Assembly: GCA_033675545.1 (NCBI GenBank)
Contig: JAWDGP010005360.1
Location: 123,501 to 187,500 of the forward strand
Origin: Elysia crispata
Lineage: Eukaryota; Mollusca; Gastropoda; Plakobranchidae
Direction of reading: 5' to 3'
DNA length: 64,000 nucleotides
Shown here piece by piece: positions 35,146-45,365 of this stretch. The position numbers and the translations under genes were made by a program. Every line of letters starts with the position of its first letter. Position 1 is the first letter of the stretch. The notes beneath the pieces are model-generated. The model was not told the origin of the DNA. It worked only from the letters and a program-made list of their open reading frames with translations, and searched no databases.

Positions 35146-37608
35146 AAAAGGAGTACTAACTCTGTGTTGGTCTCTGAGAGATTTCCAAAGGGGCACTTTT
35201 GTCAATGCTTGCTGCTGTCGTGGATTCTCCATTCAGATAGGCCAACAAATCTTTTCTGTCTGGACGACGTACAACATTGATGTTGGCTTCCTGAAATTTT
35301 TCATGAATGGTGAGATGCAAAAAAACACAAGCATGAAAACAAACAAACAAAACAAAACAAAAAGATGAGACAATGACTCTGAAACTAACCTTATGAGTAT
35401 AATTTCACAAAAGAGCTGTTACGTTCACCTCATGAATGTTTTTTTTTTCTTTTTTTTTTGCCAATTTGTATATTGTGTTAAAATTTAAACTTGAAAACTA
35501 AATTTTTAAACGATTGGGGTGGATAAAAAATACAACCAAATTTATTAAAAAAAAAAAAAAAAGTTTGAGATTATAAAAAGCTGTTGAAAACCCTCTTGAA
35601 AGCCCCAAGGAATGATTTTCATAATTTCAACAACCATTTCAACTACGCTGTTGTTTTTTTTTAACATTCACCATAAATATATAAATAAGGCATTAGAAAA
35701 ACACCAGACTTATACGTTTTACATGTAATGTGGGGGAAATTATAATGCTTTTGGCTATCTTATACTTTTCTTTTTTGCATTGAAGTCTCAATCATTTTAA
35801 GTCTCAATCATATCTTACCACAGCTTCCTTGACATACAATGGATGCTGCAAAGAAACATTTTTCAGGAGGAAAAGAATAGAATCTAGAGTATAATACTCT
35901 TTGGGAACACCAAATTTGCCGGTTCTGAAAAGAAAAAAAAGGGAAAGTGCTGATATAATATTTAATTTCATTCAAAAGTAAAACAACACATTGACAGAGA
36001 TTCTAATTGTTTGTTCTAATATCTACCTTTCAACAGAGATGCTCTCAGCGTGACCCACTCTGTTACCATTAATACTAATATCAGTGTTTAACATTTACAT
36101 GTATTTACTTTCACAACTTTTAGTCAACATAATTTAAATGCCCCTGATTTAAGTTTGTTTAAAGCCAATCATTCCATACCAATCATTTGTGTTGCACATC
36201 CTTAAGGGAATATAATTGCCAAAACTTAAATTTTAAATTGAAGTACAATTCTGATATTCATGGAAATCTCATATTCATATGGCTAACTGAAGTAGATCCT
36301 TGTGGCACTAACTTCTCTTTGCTCTTTTAGTGTAAAAATTTTATGAAAAACTTATGATCATCTTTCTGAAAGTTTCATTTTTTAAAATGAGAAATGACTT
36401 TCTACCAAAGTAATTCATAGGTAAAACTTCCTAAACCTTAATAAAAATACCCACTTGACAAAAAAAAGCCTGAGTTTTTTTTATGGTGAGCTCTGGATCA
36501 GAAAGCGATGAGCTCAAAAGAAAAATGACCTGAATTTTAATTTCATCTACCAAAGCAGGGCACCAATCAATTCCTCTTTTTATTGCCATTGCTTGAACTG
36601 GCTCTTGGTCCTTCTAGGATTTGTCTTAATCTTCGACAATATCAAATAACACAACTGGAAGTGAACACATTATAAGTTAGCTAAACATTGACAGGTAAAT
36701 GGTTAGTAAAATAATCTGAGAGAAATTCTTTGAATTTCTTTTAAACGACCAGGTTTACATAATCGCAAGGACTTTGATTGGACTTGGTTTTGGTGTGGGT
36801 AATGAAGAAAGAAATTAATATCTTAAGTAAGTGTAAATCACTTCCTAATGATGACTGACCAATTAAAATACTTTAACATCGTATATCCTATATTATATGA
36901 TAATACTAATTTAGGCCTACTGAACCAACATATCCTATCTAGAGTCCTACCCTTAAATCTAATCTAGATCTAGATCTAGATTAAAATCAAAATGTACAGA
37001 GTGTTGGTGAACTTGTAGATATAATTTTTAAATCTTCAAAATTACATTCTAGAAGATCTAATCTAGATCTAGATTTGGATAAACTTTATGAATTTTCTGA
37101 ACTTCCTTGGTTCAACCTGGAATCTAGAACTAGTCTAGACTTAGACTGATTTTTTTTTTACCATTCTAAAGTAAAGGATACCAAGTAAAGGCCTATCTTT
37201 TTTTAATTAATTAATGTGCTGAGAACATATTTGTAAAAGAGAAGTTACCAAGATGAAAAAAAAAAACCGTTAATTCGTTACAAAGTGGGGCAGATACAGC
37301 GATCTGGAAAAGGGGGGGGGGAGGTGGGGAATTATCCTTTTACAGTTTTAATCAGTCTAGAATAGATAGACTCCAGATCTAGATCTAGATCTACTCTAGA
37401 TCTAGATTAGTATAACCCGCACGCATTGCGTCTAATTTAAATTGCAATTCTCAGTCTATAAATTCAATTACTCTTACCCCCAGGCGACATAGTTTGTTCT
37501 GGCATTTTTCGGCCAAGCAAACTCTCCAAATATCACTTGATCATCTTTTTCGACGATTTCTTTCTTACTAACATTGTACTGACGCAAAATACTCAACACA
37601 TCCGCCAT
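26479..37608 (-). CDS. CDC73: CDC73/parafibromin, Paf1 complex subunit, 14 exons
   Basis: Exons in order: 37478-37608, 35819-35924, 35161-35290, 34458-34516, 33248-33330, 31583-31808, 30867-30971, 30351-30426, 29498-29701, 28909-28996, 27768-27905, 27400-27491, 26953-27094, 26479-26515. All junctions keep frame and give 538 residues, against 531 in human. The N-terminus ([12 protein letters not shown]) and the [28 protein letters not shown] and [18 protein letters not shown] segments are near-identical to parafibromin. A basic cluster (KKKPRLE, about 136-142) matches the nuclear localisation region. The C-terminal GTPase-like fold runs from [10 protein letters not shown] to the end, with [14 protein letters not shown] and the terminal HLRY. 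Known role: the nuclear Paf1 complex travels with RNA polymerase II and supports elongation and histone H2B ubiquitination and H3 methylation. Exon 9 carries a Gln-rich insertion ([11 protein letters not shown]). The ATG has a strong context (AAAATGG). Confidence 0.97.
27971..28034. repeat. (GA)n microsatellite in CDC73 intron 10
   Basis: Reads as a CT tract in gene sense and ends about 65 bases upstream of the acceptor of exon 11 (27905). Confidence 0.92.
31069..31155. repeat. two-copy tandem duplication, ~43-base unit
   Basis: The segment from AATGCACATACC to AATGTTATAGATAT is repeated directly after itself with a few changes, in CDC73 intron 6. Confidence 0.6.
35063..35140. repeat. (AG)n microsatellite in CDC73 intron 3
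   Basis: Reads as a CT tract in gene sense, starting about 20 bases after the exon 3 donor (GTTAGT at 35155-35160). Confidence 0.92.
36955..37410. repeat. cluster of AGATCTAGATCT palindromic tracts
   Basis: Three blocks of overlapping TCTAGATC/AGATCTAG words (about 36958-36982, 37052-37075, 37375-37408) in CDC73 intron 1. Each block is nearly self-complementary. Shorter copies occur elsewhere in the window. Confidence 0.75.
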
Positions 37609-37622
37609 TTTGCTTGCTTATG

Positions 37623-37652
37623 TTTCAGTTTCCTACCTTCCCAGCAGGAAGT
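37623..37652 (-). promoter_or_regulatory. candidate CDC73 promoter elements: IRF-type and ETS-type motifs
   Basis: In CDC73 sense GAAACTGAAA (GAAANNGAAA, the IRF/ISRE core) lies at 37623-37632, 15 bases before the start codon. CAGGAAGT, an ETS-type word on the plus strand, lies at 37645-37652. No TATA box is near, as expected for a housekeeping gene. Both words are short and can occur by chance. Confidence 0.28.
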
Positions 37653-39308
37653 AGTAGTCTTAAGATAGGCGTTGACTTATAACTCTGGACAGTAGAGAAA
37701 AACCGAACTCATCTAATTTGTGCACCCACAACACAATTTTTCAGGGCCAGTAATGCTACATACATCTTCTTGTTAAATTTTTTTTACCTATTTGCAAATT
37801 GGCTCGGCAGGTATATCACGACCTTGTACTTACTAAGTTTGATGAAATCAAATGAACTCACCAAATATTTTGATTTTTGCAATCGGTCAATTTAGCTCAA
37901 CTAGGCAAAAGCAGCCATTTATAACTTTACATACATAGAATTAAAAAAAATAATAATAATAATTTCATTCCTGCACACGCTATCTTGCTTTTTAAACACT
38001 GTTATTGTTTTCTTTTCAGGCCATTTATGAAAGACAATAACACATTCTGTTCTGTCTTATAAACCATTCTTGGACGAGATTTTGGCGAAAGTGTTTTTAT
38101 TATTTTTTTTTTTTAACGAAAAAAAAAAAGTAATTCTTTCCTCAATCTACGTGTGTATAACACTTTGCTTCAAGGACATGTGAATAAAGTTTTCCCACAA
38201 CAACATTATGATGATAAATCAACACTTTGAAGAGCTTTAAAAATTTATTTTGCTAAAATTTGGAGTGTGTGTATCATCATAAGGGGATATGACTAGGAGT
38301 GACAATATCAATGGAATCAGTATAGGCATTATAATTGATGACAAAAAAAAATACTGTATAGACCTTCAAATACCTTTATCCATAAGAAATACTGGAAAGA
38401 ACAAAGAAGAATCCATATCCGCTACCGTTCAAATGATTAAAGCATTTTCAAAACCCTTCACTGGATAGGAAGATAGAAATTGTGCATTTTTTTTGTAAAA
38501 TGAAACTGGTGCGTTCTTTGGTCATAGCAGCCCTCCTCTCGCTCAAAGGAGACACGAGATAAAGATACAAGATTCAAAAATGTGTGTTTTCAAAGACTCT
38601 TGGTGATCTTCTATAGAAAGCGTAGAACAGAAGCACGGGCAATTTGACTCTATGACTATCCTTTAAGGGGGGAGGGGGGGCGTAAAATGAAAAACACCCC
38701 CCCCAAACAAATAGAGGTTCAAAAAAAGGGTATCAAAGATAATCTAGCAGGTCATAGTACAGGTAGGCAAAAGGAAGGACATGCAAGAAGAAAAAAAAAG
38801 ATGGTGAGCCAACATACCCAAAGGGACATATTTAAAATATAATGAAGCTCTTAGTAAGTTTGAGAAAAGAGAGGGTGGAGTGAGGTATTTATTCAAATAT
38901 TCCTGGTTTCGTCCACGGTCATCTAGATTAAATAATACTTAATGGAAAGAGTAGAAAATATTGGACGCATACGTATTTCATGAAAATAAAAAAAAATGGG
39001 GGGGGGGGGGAACGACCATTGATTAATCAAAATGATTTATCACCAATCCATGTAGTATAATCAAAACCCGAAATTGATTATTGAAAATATAATTTTGTTT
39101 ATCAATTATGTGAATTAAAACAAAAACGATATCCTCTCCTTATATCCATTACATTAAAATGTCAGTCTAAACTAGATTTAGGCGCGATAGCTGGCTCGAC
39201 TGAACTTGATCATAATATCAAAATAAGAGAGTTTCTTTTTTTTATTTATTTTTTTTGTTTATTTAATTTTTAATGAATTAAATACATCCATATTCTGAGA
39301 CTGAAAAA

Positions 39309-39406
<98 letters not shown>

Positions 39407-41256
39407 CCTACTTTTGAATTCAATATGTATAATGTCAAGACTATATCTCAAAACTTTTGAAGGCACAATCTTTGAAATCCTTTCTTCGTGGTAGAAGGAC
39501 CGAAGAATGAGACGACATCACTGACTTATCACTTCACCTTTAAGTATTGGTGGTCCTTGAAATTTTCAGGGTATTCGATTAATGTCTCTTGGAGTTTTGT
39601 TGTCACAGAGTATTCCAGTGCATACAGGCCATCAACTGAGTTTAATTTGTCTGTCTTTTCTTATAGAACTCTGCTCTCTGCTGGATTTTGAAGATGAGAA
39701 CTCCTGGATCTTTTAGTGCATAAATTTATGCATTTAAAGAAGTAATTTCAGAGCATTGTTCTTCTAACAATTCACTTCATTTCTGTCTTTTTTTATTCTT
39801 CCTTCCTCCGTCCTTATTTGGCATCCATCATTTCTTGAAATCGCTTCTTTTGCAGGATACTTTTCGGAAAACTCTCGATTTGAGTGCATTATGCAGACAC
39901 ATATGACCATTAGACATTGCTTATTGTTTGTTCATTGGTTCTAATGGTTCAGGAACAGTAACTCTATAAACAAAAACAAATGCAAAACAAAACAATTACA
40001 GAGATTCTATTCCTAGACCTCTTGTAAAATTGCATCTACAAGGTCCACATCACTAATACTATAGTACGAAGAGTTATGTAATCTCAGTTACAGTTTCTCG
40101 GAAATCATTGAGGAACGTAAATAGGGTGAACCTTTAATTGAACTAGAATCTAGTCCTAGTTTGATGTATGTTTCCTCTCTCATGGTATTGACACTTTTGT
40201 CTAATTACAATATACGCTAGTATTAGTATTACTAACACTCTGAGAGATTTAGCTGGCGAGGTTCAATGATAATCACTTATAACAAGACCTGTATTATAGC
40301 TATAAGTATATAATATGCCCTAAGTTTATATCTAATAATATTTCCAAGGATCTTCGATCCAAAGAGTGTCGACGCAAGGTGAAACGTAAGCTTTCATGTG
40401 AGAATAAAATTTAACAAGGTGAAATCATTTAATCAACGTTCAATTGGAAGGATAATCAGTCTTTAAACTAAAAACAAAATCTTACTTCCACGTCTGAACA
40501 AAACTCTAATTATTCTCCCCAGATCCAGAACAGGATTATTGGCTAACTAACATTAGTTCAATCTTAAAGTGTGTAAAGGATCTAGAATCATCTCTACCTG
40601 GTATTATTGCAGATGTCAGCCCAACTCACCCTAAGCTTTAATATTGTATTTTCCTTAATGAAATTGATATGCTGAACACGGATATGAAGGTTTTATTCAT
40701 CGCAAATTAATAGTATTCAAGATAGAAGCATTTTTGTGTTTCTCTAAAATCCCATTAAACTACAAGTTTTGATTACAGCGGGAAACATTCAATTGGGAAG
40801 CCAGTCATGAGTTCGGCCAATATCTGCAGTTTTATGCTCTACCCTTACTCCAGTCCATGGCGATTTTCTTTCCCCTGGAAATAAAACTTTCATTTTGATA
40901 CCTTTCAACCAATAACTACTGCTGTTGTCATTTTGATTATCTATCTTGGCCACAACATCTGGTGCTTTTTCCTTTGTTACACTTATAACATTGTAAAATT
41001 GTATAAAATAATTTCAAATTGTGCTGGGTCTAATAGATATATAGAAGAACGGGATCAGATTGAAATCATGAATTCCCTGAATTCATTCTGATTCTCTTTT
41101 TACTTGATTGTTATTTCTACCTTTTTGTCAACCTAGTTCAAAGTAATAAAACATATTCTTAAGTCATGAATTTTTTTTACTGTAAATTAGTTAATGTAAA
41201 CAAACTGACATTATAATTCTGAGGCAAAGTTATTATTTATGTTTTTTTTTCCTCAG
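37653..41256. other. intergenic stretch between divergent genes CDC73 and the RING gene
   Basis: AT-rich. It contains G-runs at 38665-38680 and 38998-39011 and a GA microsatellite at 39312-39406. An open stretch at 39488-39691 has no recognisable features. The 5' exon of the RING gene should lie here but was not identified. Confidence 0.45.
39312..39406. repeat. (GA)n microsatellite
   Basis: About 45 GA units between the divergent CDC73 and RING genes. Confidence 0.92.
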
Positions 41257-41299
41257 CTACACAGTTCTATATCTGGCAGTTCAATCTTGAATTGGAATT

Positions 41300-42944
41300 A
41301 TGTCTTTAGCTCTTGTGGTCAGAGTTGCTGTTCCTGCTCTTGTTGCCCTGGGTCTTAGTGCAGCCTACTTGATATTTAGGAAGCGCCAGCCAGAGGGAGA
41401 GCACCGCGATGGAGACAATAGGCCAAGCAGGGCACAGTTTCGATCATGGGGTAAAAATTGAGTTCTCTAGCTTTCAACACTGTCTAAAGAAAAAGTTTAA
41501 ACATGGACGAAATTTGCTAATGATTGATGCAAGAAGTTTTATGTATTGTAAAAAGCCTTATTTTTTCTAGCCTTCAGGAAAGCTGAAGTATTCTTTTCAA
41601 ATAAGACCAAATTTTTATGGCAAAAAATTTACAGCATAAAATTTTACTGAATGCATGAAGTATGACTACCTTAAATTTAATTTCTGAAAACCCATGTCGG
41701 AGAAGATTATTTTCAAGAAAGAAGCTATCAGTAATTTCAAAATTTCTGAAATTCCTGCAAAAATCTTGAATGAAACAAAGATTTTGATGCTTTACATTTT
41801 TTTTTGTCCTACTGATGGGATAACAGGTAGAGTGATGTTTTGATGTCTGCTTTCACTCTGTTTCTGTGTGCTTTTGTATGTAAACTTTACTATTGTGGCT
41901 TGCACTCAATGCAGAAGGGTGAACCGTACGTTATCTGTACATCAAGAGTAATATTATCACTCATTGGTGTTTTTTTTTTTTATTTGTTTAAAAAAACTTA
42001 TATTTTTTTAAATTTCCTACTAAAATTTTTAGTACTCCACAAAAATACATTTTGGCATCTGGCAAATGATTATGCATTAAAGTATAGGATTGTTGAAACT
42101 GTACTGACCAGTGGTCATTTCTGAAAGCTGTAACTGGGGTAATTACAGCTTGTGCTGGACAAAAATCGCGATTGTAAAAAACCTTTTAGCTATCTCAAAG
42201 AATTGAACCATTTACCAAATAGTGGTTATGGAACAGCAAGTATGTCTGTGGGAATATCAATACCTTGACATTAAACATGCCAATAAAGGATGTCAATTTA
42301 TTTTATTAGTAGGAATAGGGTGATTTTGTCACCCAGGATATACAGGTAGGTGAAATAAGGTTAATCACATCAAAAATGTGGGGTGCTTTCGTCACCCTCA
42401 TTGCACAGATAAGAATAAATAGTATTTTTGGCCAGTGTAAAGCTTGGGGGTTTAACATTCCCCCCAATGTACTGATACAATAGTAAAACATTGAGTACAG
42501 ATATGGGTAAATAATGAGTTTTAAATTATTCCAAGGCAAGTCTTATTCCAGAAGAAGATTTTTCTAAGCTTGTACAAAGCTTACCCTGCAAGCCGTGGAT
42601 GAAATGAAAGGAGTGATAAGAGCTTTCAGTTCATGGTGATAATCAGTTTCATATTTTCAGTCCTGCTTATATAATTATACATTTTATCTCATTTAGATGA
42701 CACTGAAATTCCAAGACCTACAAACGGAACCCAGCTGAGGCACAGAACTTCAAATGAAACTGAGGTCAGAGAGGGCCAACAGCTGGAGGAGTGCATCATC
42801 TGTACAGAGGAAAGAGTTTTAGTTGAGCTCTATCCATGCAACCACCGAAGTATGTGTGAGGGCTGTGTCATCAAGATCATTTCGAAAAATAGTCGGGCCT
42901 GTCCTTTCTGTAGGCGAAGAATACAAGGCTATCGAGATGCTTGA
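41300..42944 (+). CDS. small membrane-anchored RING-finger protein (putative E3 ubiquitin ligase)
   Basis: Two coding exons, 41300-41450 and 42697-42944, joined in phase 1, give 132 residues. Residues 3-25 are a hydrophobic segment (VVRVAVPALVALGLSAAYLIF) followed by a basic FRKRQ, which fits an N-terminal membrane anchor with the rest in the cytosol. The C-terminal half is a complete C3HC4 RING: C83-x2-C86, C98-x-H100-x3-C104-x2-C107, C119-x2-C122. RING domains of this kind recruit E2 enzymes, so ubiquitin ligase activity is the family expectation. A 5' UTR exon boundary (TTTTTCCTCAG) lies at 41256, so transcription starts further upstream. The linker (about 30-80) is polar and low in conserved features. 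I could not match it to a named RNF gene. Confidence 0.85.
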
Positions 42945-43800
42945 GAAATTAGGGTACTGACATCAGAGAGCAAGATGACAGAATTGCTTTTCTTTCTGAG
43001 ATTGCTGATAATAGTAATGCATGAAGCTTGTTCTCTTCTTTAGTTGGTCAAGAACAAAAGTCATGGAGAAAAGTTATTTTCTTAAATCTATTTGCTATTG
43101 ACTTTTAACCATTCTTATTTTTAATACTGCTGCAAAATATTTGAGTGATGTGTCTAATGTCAAAAATGTTTTGTAAAAATGCACGGCTTTGTTTTTTTCA
43201 TAAATGCTAAATTATTGCAGTCGTGTTTAAATGTTTTTGATAAGATTTTTATATTTAAGAAAGACATAAATAAGGGGGCTAAAAGAAGCATGTCGATGCA
43301 TGTATTTATTCAGAGCTGTTTTTTCCTGAAAATATTTTGAACCTATGTCTGCTGTTGATTGAAGCAAGACGATAACCGGATGCTATTAATAATATGAACC
43401 ATATGGTAAAAGTAAAAAAAAAACAAATATGCTCACCTATCCAGATTTATTCCTGGGGCAAAAATCTTAACTTGTAATTCTACTTTTTCATTTTTATGGG
43501 GGTTCATATGAAAATCTGTATGATATTTAAGGGGTAAAGTCTCACTGCCACTATTCAGGCTAGACTCTCAGGTGAAATCTACTGCCCAGGTTGATGAGTT
43601 TATACTTCTCTTTGTAGCATATATATATATATATGTAAACTCTCTCATTCAATTTCTTTTTGAAGTCCTCAAATAGAATGGACTAAAAAAATTGTAATGC
43701 ATTTTTTGATGAATTTGGGGCTTCTTGAAGCTCAATGTTGCCCACTCTGTTGGTTGTTTTTTTTTTCCTATCCAAAAAATATCAGAGATCACCTTTTTTA
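42945..43800. other. 3' flank of the RING gene
   Basis: Probable 3' UTR and downstream sequence. It contains a short (TA)n run at 43619-43634. No canonical AATAAA was found within the first 800 bases and no other feature was recognised. Confidence 0.4.
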
Positions 43801-43804
43801 GAAC

Positions 43805-44035
43805 AAGTTTTAGTTCAGCAGTCAGTCTACCTAACCTTTGTTTGTTCTTGAATCTTAATCATTCGCATTCTATTGTCAGCCCTCACTTGAATTAGCTTAG
43901 ATTCGGGCTGAGTCACCTTATTAAGAGCAGGTTATACTTCAGAAGTCAGTCCATAGAACCTTTGTTTGTTCTGGATATCTTAACCAATTCTTTTCTCAGC
44001 ACTCACTTGAATTAGCCCAGATTAGGTCTTAAAAC
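43805..44035. repeat. two-copy tandem duplication, ~124-base unit
   Basis: The block with TTCAGCAGTCAGTC, AACCTTTGTTTGTTC and CACTTGAATTAGCTTAGATT recurs about 124 bases on as TTCAGAAGTCAGTCC, AACCTTTGTTTGTTC and CACTTGAATTAGCCCAGATT. The copies have diverged, so the duplication is not recent. Confidence 0.7.
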
Positions 44036-44904
44036 ACAAATGGCTTGTCAAAGAGATAAAACTGGTAAATATTTGATTCCTAGCGGGATCAATTGCTTAG
44101 TTCTCTCAATCTAGAGCACGTTTTTAATGGTGTTTTTGTAATTTTTATCTTCTCAGTCATTGAAGGGTGACATGAACAAATAATAGATTACTTAACCTTA
44201 TAATTTTCATCTTATAATTATATTCAAGGGTATATAAAGAAGTTATTCAGAGCAGTTCTAATCTGTCTTTCAATACAAAATTTAATGTTTTGCAAGGTGG
44301 GTTCACTATTTCCATTATGCTTTTTTTTTTTTTGCTCTTATCTGGTATGTACAAGCAATATGTTGGAATAACCTACATAAGCCCATCTGTTACAATATTT
44401 TGATTGAAATTTTCTTTAAAGTTAAAAAAAATGGATCATGATTAAACAACATATCAGTTTTCATATGGTGAAGGATATTTTTTTTAAAGCAAACTGTTCC
44501 AATGAGTTTTTGATCATTTTATTTTTTATTACTTCATACAATATTTTAGCACTTTTTTTTTCACTTGATACACAGGGCGTCACTTTAGCGATACTTTAAT
44601 ACTGGCCCCAGTCAAGTGATAAATAGGTCACAGGGTTGGGGGCATTCACCCAATGCGAGATCAAGGTCGGCCACACTGCTGGCATGCACCTTTCTTTTGT
44701 CATAATAGTTCATTTTAATACGATCTAAAAGATTCATTTAATTACCTTTTAACTTGATCATTCACTTATTAAAACAAAAGTTAAAAAAAAGTTATCATTA
44801 AAAAAAAATTATAAGAATAGCTTTGATAGAAGCTTTTATATCAGTCATTTAAAAAGTTTGAAAAATGACGTGATTACTGAGAAATTTTGAGAACTGCTGA
44901 TGAG

Positions 44905-45365
44905 GAAAAAATGATTTGTATGGGGCCGTTTGTCTGTAATTATCTTATTAAGTGAACTCATTAGAGGTATTTTGGTAGCCACAATCTTAAGTATGTTCCA
45001 GAATGGTGTAAAAAAATATTTAAAAATTGTCTATGATTGCTAAAGACATGAAACCTGCTAAATCAGAAAGAGAAGTAATATCTCAAAACTGTTGAAGAAA
45101 AAAGAATGACTCGTATGGGCCGTTTTCTGTAATTGTCTTATTAAGTGGACACAATAGAGGTATATTGATTGAGAGGATCTTTAGTAATAATGTTCCATAA
45201 TGGTGTAAAAAATTAATTTAAAAATTGTCTATGATTGCTGAGGATATGAAACTTGTTTAATCAGAAAGAGAAATATTATTTGAAAACTGTTGAAGAAGAA
45301 AAAATGATTTGTATAGGGCAGTTTGTCTGTAATTGTCTAATTAAGTTGACACAATAGAAGTAAAT
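44905..45365. repeat. tandem repeat, ~196-base unit, about 2.4 copies
   Basis: Copies start near 44911, 45106 and 45304 at ATGATTTGTA-like words, giving spacings of 195 and 198. Each contains CTGTAATT(A/G)TCT, then AATGGTGTAAAAAA, then AAAATTGTCTATGATTGCT, then AATCAGAAAGAGAA. The third copy is cut short. It has no coding potential and reads like a satellite fragment. Confidence 0.75.

Noticed and set aside
39488-39691. 67-codon open frame between CDC73 and the RING gene
   Set aside because: No domain, signal peptide or matching splice partner could be seen; length is within chance.
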